From Pipra filicauda (lineage: Eukaryota > Chordata > Aves > Passeriformes > Pipridae), in the NCBI RefSeq assembly GCF_003945595.2, contig NW_024104426.1, positions 558,001 to 622,000 on the forward strand: 64,000 bases of DNA, written 5' to 3'. Positions 1 to 12,979 of the stretch are shown in pieces (the stretch's first letter is position 1; every line of letters begins with the position of its first letter). The translations under genes and the position numbers were made by a program. The notes under the pieces were generated by a model. It saw only the letters and a program-made list of their open reading frames with translations. It ran no database searches and was not told where the DNA came from.

Positions 1-452
1 CTCAAGTGCTGTGTCCAGTTCTGGGCCCTTCACTGCAAGAAAGACATTGAGGTGCTGGAGCAAATCCAGAGAAGGGCAACAGTGGAGAAGAGTCTAGAGA
101 GTAAGTTGTATGAGGAGCAGCTGAGAGAGCTTGGGGGATTTAGCCTGGAGAAAAGGAGGCTCAGGGGGGACCTCATCACTCTCTACAACTCCCAGATAGG
201 AGGTTGTAGCCAGATGGGAGTCAGTCTCTTCTCCCAGATAACAAGTGACAGGACGAGAGTACACGGACTCAACCGCACCAGGGGAGCTGGTGCCCAGGGA
301 AGTGGTGGAGTCACCATCCCTGGAAGTGTTCAAGAAACAACTGGACATGGCACTCAGTGCCGTGGTTTAGTTGACAAGGTGGTGATCAGTCAAAGGTTCG
401 ACTTGAAGATCTTGGAGGTCTTTTCCAACCTTAACGATTCTATGATCCTATG
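1..452 (+). mobile_element. CR1 LINE fragment, 3' part, runs in from the left edge
   Basis: The translated frame from 52 has the CR1 ORF2 C-terminal signature (LEQIQRRAT, then [18 protein letters not shown]). The copy continues through GGAAGTGTTCAAGAAACAAC and LVDKVV-type sequence to the tail ACGATTCTATGATCCTATGA. It is 5' truncated, as is usual for CR1, or cut by the window. Confidence 0.93.
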
Positions 453-1134
453 ACCTCTTAAAGGATCACATCATAACAAAGCCCTTGGATTTGACTAATG
501 TCTGAATTCCCAAGGAAAACAAAAAATATTTCTCCTTTTAATGCCTGAACTTAGTTTCCACATGAGAAGTTAATTTTCACTTTCTGAAGAGGCCATTGCT
601 GCTAACAGTTTTTAAAAGCCAACCAAGGTCAACCTGAACATCAGCAGAATGAATGACAGTTCTGTTGCACTTTGCCCTGTGGCTGATGCAGAGAGCACTT
701 TGGAGTTCAGCAAACATATCCCAGTATCTGCACAAAGGACTTAACCGCGGTTGGGAAGTGCAAGAGCCAATGCAAAGCTGAAGTACAAGGCTCTGAAAAC
801 AAAATCACAAACAGTTGCTAATGTGGGAGGTCACAGTCTTGCTCCACACCCTGCTGTGACCCTTGCTGAGGTTCCCGTGTTTCCTCGGTGGCAGCAGATA
901 ACAGAACAATTAAAGTCGGCACACAATATGATAACGTGCCTTATTCTCAAGAGTTACACTAATTATATTGACACAATTAGTGTAAATAAAAGCAAGATAA
1001 GCTGCCTTCTGTCTCTAAGGCAATATGGCAGAAATAAATATTTGATTGGATTGCTCTTTCTCTGTATTTATATTTTGCTCCAGCTGTGCGGTATTGAGAA
1101 GACCTTGTGCAGAAGAGGAACTGGAGGATGGAAG
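453..1134. other. Intergenic, nothing recognised
   Basis: Unique-looking sequence between two CR1 copies; no gene, tRNA or repeat family recognised. Confidence 0.6.
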
Positions 1135-1772
1135 GACTGAGAGCTGTCCTGCAGAGAAAGATTTGGGGATACTGATGGATGAAAAATTGGACATGAGCTG
1201 GCAATGTGAGCTTGCAGCCCACACTCCCCCTCTACTCTGCACTACTGAGACCCCACCTGAAGTACTGTGTCCAGATACAGAGTTCCTGGGAAAAAAAGAT
1301 GTGGAACTGTTGGAGCAGTTCAGAGGAGGGCCATGAAAATGAACAGAGGGCTGGAGCACCTCTGCTATGGCAAAAGGCTGAGACAGTTGCAGTTGTTCAG
1401 CCTGGAGAAGAGAAGGCTCCGGGGAGACTTTATTGTGGTCTTTTAATATGTAAAGGGGCTTTTAAGAAACATGAAGTCAGACATGTTACAAGACAAGTAG
1501 TGACAGGACAAAGGACAACAGTATTAAACTGACAGAAGGCAGGTTTAGATTAGATATTGGGAAGAAATTCTTGACTGTGAGGGTGGTGAGGCCCTGGCAC
1601 AGGTTGCCCAGAGAAGCTGTGGCTGCCCCATCCCTGGAAGTGTTCAAGGCCAGCTTGGATGGGGCTTGGATCAACTTGGTCTAGTGAAAGGTAGATGGCC
1701 ATGGCAGGGGGGGTTGGAAAGAGAAGATCTTTAAGATCCAACCCAAACCATTCTGTGATCCTATGATTCTAT
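1135..1772 (+). mobile_element. CR1 LINE fragment
   Basis: Begins in the CR1 region AAAGATTTGGGGATACTGAT and proceeds through FSLEKRRL- and [13 protein letters not shown] remnants to CCATTCTGTGATCCTATGAT. The ORF2 frame is broken and shortened internally. Confidence 0.92.
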
Positions 1773-2831
1773 AAAATGAGTACATTTTCACAGATTTATG
1801 GGTGAGGTGCTTCCTCTTGGAATGTTCACAAAGTGGGCCTCACATGACTTGCTGCCAGCCCTGCTAATAGTATTGTGAGAGCATTGGGTGTAAGTATTTT
1901 CCACAGTACTGTGCTGCAATTTCTTTGATCCATGTTAGAGCAAATAAAGCTCCAGTGCAATTATCTGAGATTATTTCAGTGTCTGTGTAAAACATAGATT
2001 TGATAAATGCTCTTACTTCACTAAATTATTTATGAGGGTACAATAACACTAAAATGAATTGCAGTAAGTAGAGCAGCACTGTATTCCCTGTTCCTGTATT
2101 TTCTCTTTCACTGTGAGCACAACAGAATAGTTTATAAGGAGAAAAGCTCTTTGCTTAGTTTATGAAAACAAAACTTTTGGGAGAATCTGTCATAAAATGA
2201 ATGATGAGTAAAGTAAGGCCATGCCTCCAGGCTCTCAGCTTCAGAACATTACCTGTGCCATATGGTTTCATGTTTCTAGAAGAGGAGACATAAACACACA
2301 TCCAGGCAAAGACAGACCCATGTAAATGTAACAGAGTGCCAAAAATACTTCTTACATCCATCTGTCTGATCAGACAGTGGGTATGTACCTTCTTTCTGTA
2401 GTTTTTATTTTATACCTGGTTTAACTGCAAATTCTTATTTAAGGAAGTGTTGTCTCTTTTGTAATAGCATTTACTGAAAACCTAAAAGTGTATCTTAGTT
2501 AAGGGACATCCATTTGTGCCTTTTAAATGTGGCAATCATTGTGATCTGACACTGATTTGAGGTACAATTCTGTTGACACTATGTCAGTGAAATTGTTCCT
2601 GTTGCTTTTAGTATGTTGTTCCATCTCCATGTTGTTTCACACATAGCCCCTTCTGCCTGCTGCCTTTCTCAGGCAATTCAGAGACTTGAAGGAAATAACT
2701 TCCATCTTTTCTTCCTTCAAATCATTCTTTATTGTTACTTATGACTTGCATCCATTTCATTTCAGTTTGTTTAGTTAAACTTTTCTGTGTGAGCTCCCAT
2801 CAAGTTAAAACTCGAAGTCTAATTCCAATTA
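1773..2831. other. Intergenic AT-rich sequence
   Basis: No gene or repeat family recognised. Confidence 0.6.
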
Positions 2832-3220
2832 TCATAGAATCACACAATGGTTTGGGTTGGAAGGGACTTTCAAAACCACCCAGTTCCAACCCCCCTGCCA
2901 TGGACAGGGAGACCTTCCACTAGACCAAGTTTCTCAGAGCCACATCCAGCCTGGCCTTGAACACTCTCAGGGATGAGTCATCCATGGCTTCTCTGGACAA
3001 CCTGTGGCAGGGCCTCACCACCCTCAGAGTAAAGAATTTCTTCCTAAGACCTAATCTAACTCTGCCTTCTGTCAGCTTAAAGCCATTCCTCCTTGTCCTG
3101 TCACTCCAGGCCCTTGTCCAAAGTCCCTCTCCAGCTCTCTTGGAGCCCCTTTAGGCACTGGAAGGTGCTCTAAGGCCTCCCTGAAGCCTTCCCTTCTCCA
3201 GTTTGAACAAATAGAACAAG
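2832..3220 (-). mobile_element. CR1 LINE fragment, reverse
   Basis: Starts with the reverse-complement tail TCATAGAATCACACAATGGT and GGGTTGGAAGGGACTTTC, then CTGCCATGGACAGGGAGACC, up to CCTTCTCCAGTTTGAAC. Confidence 0.93.
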
Positions 3221-4859
3221 CTGAACTACTGTGCCTTCTATCCATTTTTACAGCAGTAAATATAACTGTCAGCACTGCTCCCTGGCCACTGCTTTACAGT
3301 TTACTACAACCTGTTCCCAAGCAATAGAAGGTAAGCCAGAGAAATTGCTCTTTTTTTGCTAGAATAAGCTGCATCTATACCAGTCAGTCAAACAGGGCCA
3401 AGGCATGGAGTCGAACACTGGCATCTGATCATCCATGCTTTCGATCTGTCATCGTGGTTCATGGTATGGCTTTGCACACAAACACCAGCCCAAGGAATGT
3501 GGGGTATGTCTGAGGGACATCAGCTACACACACAAGCCAGGTCAGTCCAGTTGGTCTCAGGACTAGAAAGTCCATAGATCATTTTACTTACTAGCAAAGG
3601 CATAGCAAAGATGGTTATACAAGTCTTTGTGACTGTTTAGTTATGCAAACCATAAGTTAAAGTGATGTAACTGTGAGTAAATCATTCTCTCCTCCTCTCT
3701 CCTCCCTACACCTCACTGTTTCCTCCTTCAGAAAAAAAAATATATAGGAAAACATCTGATTACAACAGAGCATCATAGAAAAATGCAAAATAATGATAAT
3801 AATATAAAAATACACAGTGGCAAAACAAGGCTTATTCAGACAGCCAGAACAAAAATAGGAGCATCTTCAGACACAGAAGTAGATGATTCCTGGTTGTTGG
3901 TGACTTCTTGTGGCATTCCCTAGACAGGATTTCCTCAAAATAAGAAGCAAGAGCCATTTTCCACTTTGTACCTGGGGTGACCCTTTTGTTTGGAGCTGTA
4001 AAACTGGATCACTCTGCAGTGATCCCTGCCACCTGCAGCTACGCTTGGCCCTGCCCTTCTTCCCAATTTCACATCCATGATTTTTCAATTTGATTATAAA
4101 CTGCTTGGCTTTGGTTTTTGTTTGCAAAGTGCTCCGTGAGCCTTCACTGGCACCTGCATTAACTGTATCTGTTTAATAGGGGGCACACTGCTTTTAAAGG
4201 ACAACGTTTGCCTCCAGACAAAGAGCTCCTGCACATCAAGTCTCTCTCCCCGGCCTAACTGGATATTCAAATGTGACTTAAGAGACCCAGATGTGTCCTT
4301 CACATAAGGGTCAACTCTATTCAGCTCTGCCTGAGCTCTGCATGTTCATCTAGACCCCATTACTTTGACTTCTCTTTCTATGTATTGACATTAAAAGCAC
4401 TTTTACTCAGAGAAGTAATAAAACAAGAGATCCAGGAAAAAAAAGCAACTTTTTCTGCAGGAGATGGGCCTCTCTTTATATGAAGATAAGGTTTGTTTAT
4501 TATGATGGGACAGTGATGGAACCCAGAGTCCTTGAGTCATATTATCCATTTCCTTTTCATAATGTACTTTCTTTAGTTTACATTAAGAGGTGTGACTAAA
4601 TCACCTGTGTTTATATAAATATCAGAAATATGGAACGTGGTCAGGTGAATTGACAATAATGGCACTTTGTTTGTGTGACATTATTTCTACATAATTCCTC
4701 ATGATTATTGGAATGAAACATTAGAAGAAGTCAAGACAGAAATATATGAAGGATTTTTCCTCAGAGGAAGGGCTATGGGTAAGGGTAGAACATACCTGAA
4801 TGTACCATGCCATATGAATAAATCATATCTGGAGAGTGAGGGAAAGCCAATATTTCATC
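3221..4859. other. Intergenic sequence
   Basis: Unique-looking, AT-rich from 3720. No exon recognised; the open frames at 3867-4303 on the minus strand resemble nothing I know. Confidence 0.6.
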
Positions 4860-5288
4860 AGAGGGCTGGAGCACCTCTGCTATGGAGACAGGCTGAGAGA
4901 GTTGGGGCTGTTCAGCCTGGAGAAGAGAGAAGAGAAGGCTCTGGGAAGACATTAGAGCCCCTTCCAGTGCCTAAATGGGCTACAGGAGGGATGGAGAGGG
5001 ACTTTGGACAAGGGCCTGGAGTGACAGGACAAGGGGGAATGGCTTCACACTGACAGAGGGCAGGGTTAGATTAGACATTAGGAAAAACTTCTTCCCTGTG
5101 AGGGTGGTGAGACACTGACACAGGTTTCCAGAGAAGCTGTGGCTGTTCCATCCCTGGAAGTGTTCAAGGCCAGGCTGGGTGGAGCTCTGAGCAACCTGAT
5201 CTGGGTGTCCTTGCCCCTGCATCTAGTCCCTGACAGACTACATGGCCTTTAATGTCCCTTCCAACCCAAACCATTCCGTGATTCTATA
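4860..5288 (+). mobile_element. CR1 LINE fragment
   Basis: GAGGGCTGGAGCACCTCTGC start, LFSLEKR-type remnant, GGACTTTGGACAAGGGCCTG and tail CATTCCGTGATTCTAT. 5' truncated. Confidence 0.93.
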
Positions 5289-7130
5289 TTTTGCTTTAAA
5301 AGAACAGCTTTCTTGCTTTCTTGGTACAGAACAAATCATCTTCTGCTGGTGAAGAAGAGATAGACATTATCATTGATCTTTAAATTCTGATTCTTAGATC
5401 CCTGTTTTGCATCCATCATCTTAGGGTGGTTTTCAAGGTCACCAAATCCAATGGAAAGATTTGCATCCCCTTTCCACATTTGGAATTCTCTCTTTCTCTG
5501 TATGAATATATACAATATTTATTCCACTTCAACCTGTTGTGATGAATCCAGAAGGGTTTCTTCCTGTGTGGACTCTCTCAGTGCACTAGTACTGAAAGGA
5601 CTGCTCACACGGAACAGGGAAAACTTTCTATCTTGCAGCTTTCAATATTGTGAGACAGAGGAGGAGGAAAGGAAGGTGGTTTCCCGGAGGCTGATTCTGC
5701 AGAGCTTTGTCTCCCTGATCACCTGTCAGCAGAAACAAACTCCACCGTGGGGGTGGCCAAGGAACATGAATTAGGAGCCTGCTCTGAATCCCGCCCTGAA
5801 ATATTTTCTTTTCCTTCATCTCCTTATACAGAGGTAATTTATGGAGCAACTTACGGAGGGAATGTCTCCCAAAACCCATGAAAAGATACTTCAGGGAACC
5901 AGTCCTTTAGTAACTGTTATCCAGTGACAGAATCAGATAACTAAAATTCCTTTCCTAATCCCCAAATTATCTTTTTCCCTTTAATAATTAGTACTACTTT
6001 TTGGACAGCCTCTTAATAGTGCAGTTTCCCTAAGACAGCTACTTTCCCTTCATTTTCATCAATGTTTTCCTCTTTGGTTTTAACAGAGAACTAAATTAAA
6101 GTGGATTTTGTTTTGCATGTTTTAAACTCTTATTGTTCACAATTCCAGCACAAATGTGGGACGGGGTTTGCTCTCTGGCTCAGGCCCCCTCTGCTGGTCT
6201 TCTCAAAGCAAAACACAAAATACCAGAGATTTTTCATTACCAACCAAGATTTTTAAGAGAAAAATCCAGATTTCTCTTTCTAAACCTTTTTCTATCAGAA
6301 TATAAATCATAAGGAAGATCAGCTTTGGGGCTGTGAACTCGGCATGGGGGAAGATTTTTAAATTAATTCAAGAAAATAATTGCATAATCAAGCATGTGAA
6401 CCTGTGGAATTTCTCAGGCAAAAAGTCCAAAAGTGAGCATGGCCCAAAAAGCTGATCCCAGTCTGATCTGGCTCTTAGCATCACCCTGTGATTGGCATTT
6501 TAATGAAGATATTATGTAAGCTCTAGAAGCCACTGGAGATTGGGGGGTTTTGTGTATCTCAGCTAACAAAAGCCATAGGCAGTATTCCTGCTCAGACTGT
6601 ACATATTTTAAGGAGATGAAAAGGTAAGGAAATACAGTGGCTAAATATTAGCTTCCATTCCAGCAGCACAATAAAAGAGAGAGCTGATCTAATTATTCTT
6701 CTGGGGAAGTCCCTGGGTGTCAGAGAAATGAACTGGAGCACAACGCTTTCCTGATCAGGTGAAGGACGGGACGTGCTGGCATTGGGAGAGGGGGAGTTTG
6801 GTGCACCTGCTACTCCAGCAGTTCCTTTCTGCTATCCAAAACCAAAAAAAAAAAGGAGCTCTAAGACTGCTCTAACTAATACTAACACCTAAAAATGTTT
6901 CCTGCACTGCCCAGAATCAGGCAGAAATGTATGGTAGCACGGGTGTCAACCCAGAGAGGTTCAGGACTGTCACAAAAGACAGTAATGGTTTGTTTTCCAT
7001 AGCTGAGATCTGTAATGATGTTAAAAATCACTTTATATGTCACAGCAACAGGCAAGATACTGGACACAGGTATTTCAATCAAAGCTCTGTAAGCAGTCTC
7101 CCGTTACCTTTCCTGGGTAAATTCTTCAAC
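5289..7130. other. Intergenic sequence
   Basis: No repeat family recognised. A 107-codon frame at 5451-5774 has no similarity I recognise and is likely chance. Confidence 0.6.
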
Positions 7131-7598
7131 ATACTGGAGAAAGTGCAGTGGAGAGCTACCCAGATGGAGAGAGACTTAGAGATCCTTTGCTCAGCTGTAA
7201 GGAGAGAAGGATAAAGGAAGATTTTACTGCTGCTTTCAACCACAGACTCTTTTCAGAGATACGTAGTGATAAGGCAAGAGACGACAGACACAGATTGCAA
7301 CACAGGAAATTCTGATGGGAAACACAAAAGCAGGTGCCCAGACAAGTGGAACTTCCCTTCTTAAAGATGTTTAGGTTGAGTATTAGGCAAAGGTTCTTCA
7401 CCCACAGCGTGGTTGGGCACTGGAACAGGCTCCCCAGGGCAGTGGTCACAGCACCAAACCTGACAGAGTTCAAGGAGCGTTTGGACAATGCTCTCAGGCA
7501 CATGGTGGGATTGTTGAGGTTGTTCTGTGCAGGGCCAGGAGCTGGACTTGATGATCCTCGTGGATCCCTTCCCACTCAGGATATTCCATGACTGTATG
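7131..7598 (+). mobile_element. CR1 LINE fragment, diverged
   Basis: Contains VVGHWNRLPRAVV and FKERLDNAL, the CR1 ORF2 C-terminal signature, then GATGATCCTCGTGGATCC and an ATTCCATGACTGTATGG tail. It is more diverged than the other copies. Confidence 0.85.
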
Positions 7599-7640
7599 GT
7601 TCAGCTGGACGAAGACCTAAGCAACTCTTCATTGGACCTG

Positions 7641-7712
7641 CTTTGAGACAGGAGCTGAACTAGATGACCTGCAGCAGTACCTTCCAACCAAAATTATTCC
7701 ATGATTTTATGA
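7641..7712 (+). mobile_element. Short CR1 3'-end fragment
   Basis: GAGCTGAACTAGATGACCTG, CCTTCCAACC and an ATTCCATGATTTTATGAT tail are an old CR1 3' end only about 40 bases after another copy in the same direction. Confidence 0.75.
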
Positions 7713-10123
7713 TAAATGACTGCTGTATCATTAATCCAGCTTAAACTGATGGAAGTTACTATGACAGTACTAATGCTTCCCCAAGCAAATAAGAAATTTA
7801 AATCCAATCCAGACTCACTGAAGTCAGGAGGAATCTTGAATTTAACTTAAGGGCACTGAATCAACTTCAATGCTTTTAGGATTCGTGTTCAGAAAAGACA
7901 CTAAACTTTATTTTTGTAGATGACACTAGATATTACTTTTTTTTTTTTTTTTTTTACTGTGGGTTTCTCAGTAGGCTCCCTTTGCAGCTCAGTGAGAACT
8001 GCTCTCTTCTGAGCATTCACAAATCCTTCCCAGAGAGTCACCAGCAGACTGAGGGGTTTGCTCAGTGCTCTGAAGGGGTGTAACTTTGCTTTTCAGTTTA
8101 CGCTTGCAGAATTCCCGTTTGCTGAGTGTTATTGGTAATGAGTCTCTCTCATCTAATATGGGTTCAGCTCAGGTCAACCACTATATTCGTGTTGAGACAC
8201 TGTCTTATAATAATTGAAATTTATGTCATAGAATGGCAATCTTGTGACCTCTGTAGGGTGAGCTAATGGTTCCAATACTGTCTCCAGCAGGCCGCTGTGA
8301 ATTAACATGGCCAGTGCTTTCCCTTTTTCACCTCATTGTTTTTCTCATCTTTGTAAGACAAGCTTTTTCCCTATTCCTTAACTTGTCGTTTACAAGGGGT
8401 CATACTATTTGTCTTGAGTGTAAACCAGAGTAAAACAACACAAAGGAGTAATTATGACAAAATAAATGTCAAGGACTGGCCAATTATTTTGATTATTCCT
8501 AGAAAGGTAAAAAAATTAAATCAGTGAGTTTGTAAAAATACAGTATATGCCTTTACACACACAAATAGGATGGAAACATAGATTTGTCTTAATAACTACA
8601 TAAGTGATATACCACAAAGAAAGAAAAAAAGCAAGGAAAGAAGCACATTTCAAATCCTTAAAAGAAATCACATTCCCAAATCTCTCAAGAAGTAGTTGGC
8701 CTCCTAATCCATGGGATTAACTGAAATTTCCTGAGGAGGGTGGAGGCTCAAATTACCTCCAAGTAGCACCCATGTTTTGAGTAATACTCTGATATGAAGC
8801 TGCACTTAAACACTCTACAAAAGAACACAGGCTAATGTGACCTGCAACACGAGATTTTCCTTTCTTGGTAGGTTCCTCCTCCTGAAACTCTCAGCTTGAT
8901 CTGCACAACAAGCAGTTTCTTTTCTTAACGGCCCCTGTTGCTTTGCTAACATTTTGTTCTGTACCATCGCCAAAGAAACACAAAACCGTCATGGTGAGGT
9001 GAGGGTTGTCATAAAAATGCTAAAAATACAAATTACAAATTGTTTTGCTTTCCTACGAAAACGATCACATACAGCTTGTGATCTCATATCCATTTTTACC
9101 ATGTCCCTTATGCCAGCAAACATGAAACAATGTCTTTACTTCTTAGTCATACCACATCAGCACCTATGTAATGAAACTAAATTTAAACTTTGGTTATATT
9201 GTCAAATAAAAAAAGGCATAAGTGGCAAAATCCATCTTCAGAACAGGACTACCCTTTAAATCTGGGACTCTCCAGAATTCTTGGTACTGTGGAAAACTTA
9301 TTTTGCAAAATACTAATTAATCTTTAGATTTCAAATATCTCCATGCCTTGGCTATTAAATTCTGACACGTTGCTTTTAGCTTAATTTAACTGTTTAATTG
9401 ACACAATAAATTCATCTCCTCAGCTGTGTCTGAGCTAACAGGCTTGTTAAAAGAGACATAAATATATGAAGGAATGTAGAAAAACCTAAGTTGTGTTTGG
9501 TTGTGCAAAGAGCGTGAGTAGACCCAGCTATTTAAAGAACAAAAAGACTGGTAAGACAAAAAAAATGGGAGTTTACAGAATATAAATCTTATCCTCCCAT
9601 CAGAACTAATCTCCTTCACATCTGGAAATTCCAGTCTTTATCAAATTTTAGGATCTCTTGCCTGAATGTTAATAATTATAAAACTCTTAAGAACATCATA
9701 AGACTCTTGATGACTCAGGATGAAGTATTCTTATGCATCAACAGTCTGACTTGTAATTTCAGCTGTGATTGCTAAGCTAATTTTTAGGTTAAACAACTGA
9801 CAGTTGTGGGCAGGCCCATTAAAATTGGCTGGGTAACAGTGGTTTTTACAACATGCTAATGACTGAGGGATTGATCCTCCAACGCTGAGGTCAGTGGGAG
9901 CTTTGTCACTGACTGCAGGGAGGGCACAGGCCTTCCTGCACAGATTACTGACAGCAAAGGAAACCAGCAACTCCCATACACCTTCACATTTTTGAAAGAG
10001 AAGAACATCTAATGCAGGGAATAGGCAAAAGCCTGGCTGATAAAATATTCTGGGTGTTCTCTACTTCACAGCTTGCCTTACAGCAAAAGAAGATCTTGTC
10101 AAGAAAAATAAACTGTGAGAAAC

Positions 10124-10157
10124 TGAACACCAAGACACAGGCACATCTTGGTGTTCA
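10124..10157. repeat. Perfect inverted repeat, 12-base arms, 10-base loop
   Basis: TGAACACCAAGA at 10124-10135 and TCTTGGTGTTCA at 10146-10157 are exact reverse complements separated by CACAGGCACA. Pairing stops at both ends, so the hairpin is compact. Confidence 0.9.
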
Positions 10158-11000
10158 ATGATGAAGATTAACTGAAGTGTATCCCCTTCCGGTTGGAAAC
10201 AACTGTGGAAGGTATCCCTGCCGGAGTCCTGTTGTGTGAGAATCTGACCCAGCCTTTGAAATACTTCAAATCAACTTCTGTTTTCTCCTAATGTGGCTTT
10301 AAGCTGATTGATGGTTTCTGTGTTGAAGGGAAGCACAGATGATCCCAAAGAGACCATATGCATCACACCACCATGAAGCTGGTGGATAGCACAGGGACAG
10401 GCACCAAAATGAGTTGGCATAGCCTGGCAAGTCGTGCCAGCGCTTCTTCAGACATCAAACATGGCTGTTTTGTCCCTTTCTCCACACCAAGTTCAGGACA
10501 CACAGCCTTTCTACCAAGACTTTTCCATTTCAACTACTGAGGCAGCTGAGATTCTAAAGGGAGGGGGGAAAATCAGTATTTAAATGGTTCTCTTTTCCCC
10601 CTCATTTTTCATTTTCTTTAAAATGTTTGTAGACTGTACTGACATTCTTTTTTAATTTCCCCATTTCACATGAAAAGCAAATTTTCCTGGCCACCAGGTC
10701 TTCAGTGACATTTTGCTACAGATGGAGGGAACCACGTAAAATGCAGGTGATTCACATATGAGCTCTGAATACCTCAATCTTTTCCTGAGCTGTCTGGATT
10801 TTTGTCATCCTACTTTGGGCTTTTGAAGGAATCGGGAGATGCCATGCTTTTGTCATATTACATAGAGAAAAGAGTTGGAGAAAAATGGAGGGACAAAAAA
10901 AATAATATTATAGAATATTGATAATATTAATCTATACTAATTTATATTAAGTATTTTAGTTTTAGTCTTTACTATCTTATATTCATTTATATTAATACAT

Positions 11001-11125
11001 TTTATATGCTTTATATTTTTATTGTGCTTATATTTTTTATGCTTTGTAGTTTTATTATGCTTCTTTTTCCATGCCTTATATTGTTATTATGCCTCTATTT
11101 TTAATATGCTTTATATTAATTTTCA
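11001..11125 (+). repeat. Degenerate AT-rich minisatellite, about 33-base unit
   Basis: Units ending in TTTTATTGTGC, GTTTTATTATGC and TGTTATTATGC recur at 11027, 11060 and 11092, a 32-33 base period. It sits at the end of a longer AT-rich stretch from about 10900. Confidence 0.65.
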
Positions 11126-12421
11126 GCATAAAAGGATTTTGCCTCTATTGATATTTTGGTCTTTACTGTACTTTGCTTTTGCTGATTTTCCTGAATTGCA
11201 GGTTACTTCCATCAGCAAATTCTCCCTGGAAAAATAAAACTCATGACTGAGCATTGCTTGCTTTCTCTTACGGCTAAAATAAGAAAAACCACATTGTGAT
11301 GCCCTAATGACTTTGTACCTAATTTTGTAGACTGAAAATTACCAGCATTTGGTTTTTAACTGATGCCATAACTCTGAATGTTGTTTCTAAAAGAGATCAG
11401 GGGAGCATGGATCTCCTCTCAGAGGGGACGAAGTGTGGCAGTTTGGGAAGCACTTTTCAGGACGTGAATTATATCAAAGCTGCTGCATTTCAAGAATGCA
11501 GGACGTTTGCATGTGATGTTCTTCAAAAGACCGAAGTCTTTGTGACATCCTTCAGATAGATTCCATTTGGATACAGGATACACCCTAGGTGTGTGCTTTT
11601 GATGACTTAAACATCGTGTGATTATTAATCATCGCTACACTACTGGCATTTTATGGAGTTCCCAGTGGCACAGCTGCCTGAGCAAATCCCTGCAGATGTC
11701 ATCACACCGGGATGTTGCAGGAATAGCACCGGGAAGACGTAAAGCCTGCAGCATAGTCATGCAGCTGGCTTCTGGGTTCCAAAAATAGGAGCATCCCCCT
11801 GGAGAATGGATAGGGCAGGGCATTGGTACTTCCCAAGCCAAATATAAAGTTTTGACAAGATCACACTATTACAGGCCACACTTATCATTAATATGAAGAT
11901 TTCTATTAGATAACTTCTAAGCAGCTCAGGTAAATAATTAATTAATTTTAGCCATCTAAAAATGAAGGTTCTAGTCCAGGTGGTCACCTCAGCTTCTTCT
12001 GTACTCACAGAAACTACAGGAGACAAAAAAGCCACCTCCAAAGAACTCACACAACCTGCTCCAGACATCAGCGAAAGCACGGGAATAATGATCACCTGCA
12101 GGTCTCCTTCTCCTTCCACCAGGGCAGCCTGGACAACAGCTTGATTATCTGTCTGATATTTAGATGAGAATTTATTAGGTGATACAAATTCTGTACCAAA
12201 CAAAACAAAACCCCACAGTCTAACAGCTTTTTAGGCTGCAAAGTAACTTCAAATGTGTTCTTTCCCACCTATGTCAGCTATTCATGGCAGACCATATAAG
12301 AGAGGAGAAACGGGGACAATAGGTAAGGGAACCTGAAACCGAGGTTTCAGAGAAGTAGATTTTTTTCACTTAGGAGTCAAGAAATGTAAACAGTGCAATA
12401 CAAGAGTTCATGGTAACAACA

Positions 12422-12979
12422 GTAATCCTCCCCTCTGCTCTGCCCTAGTGAGGCCATATTTGGAGACTTGTGCCCAATTCTGGTCTCCACCGCTCAAGAA
12501 AGACAAGGAGCTACTGGAGAAGGTCCAGTGGAGGTCACAAAGATGATGTGGGGTCTGGAGCATCTCTCTTATGAGGAGAGCCTGAGGGAGATGGGCCTCT
12601 TTAGTCTGGAGAAGACTGAGTGGGGATCTCATTAATACATTTAAAAATCTCCAAGGCAAGTGCCGAGAGGATGGTGCCAGGCTCTTTTTGGTGGTGCCCA
12701 GTGACAGGACAAGGAGCAATGGCCATAAACTAAAACACAAGAAGTTCCACTTCAATATGAGGAAGAACTTCTTTACACTGAGGATGGCAGAGCACTGGAA
12801 CAGCTGCCCAGGGAGGGTGTGGAGTCTCCCTCTCTGGAGACATTCCAAACCTACCCGGACGTGTTCCTGTGTCACCTGCCTCGGCTGACCCTGCATTGAC
12901 AGGAGAGTTGGACTGGATGATCTCCAGAGGTCCCAGTTTGGTTATATTGTCAGCCCCAGTTATTCTGTGACTCTGTGAT
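12422..12979 (+). mobile_element. CR1 LINE fragment
   Basis: Starts at CCTCCCCTCTGCTCTGCCCT, includes LVRPYLETCAQFW-type and RMAEHWNSCPG remnants, and ends at TATTCTGTGACTCTGTGA. One of the longest copies here. Confidence 0.92.

Larger units (their letters stand above)
7713..12421. other. Intergenic, CR1-free 4.7 kb
   Basis: Holds a 19-base T run at 7937-7955, a 12-base hairpin at 10124-10157 and an AT-rich tandem tract at about 11001-11125. No exon recognised. Confidence 0.6.

Noticed and set aside
7937..7955. 19-base T run as the tail of a processed pseudogene
   Set aside because: No coding remnant lies next to it on either strand, and similar homopolymer runs occur across the window.
12408..12896. 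162-codon minus-strand frame
   Set aside because: It is the antisense of the plus-strand CR1 at 12422-12979.
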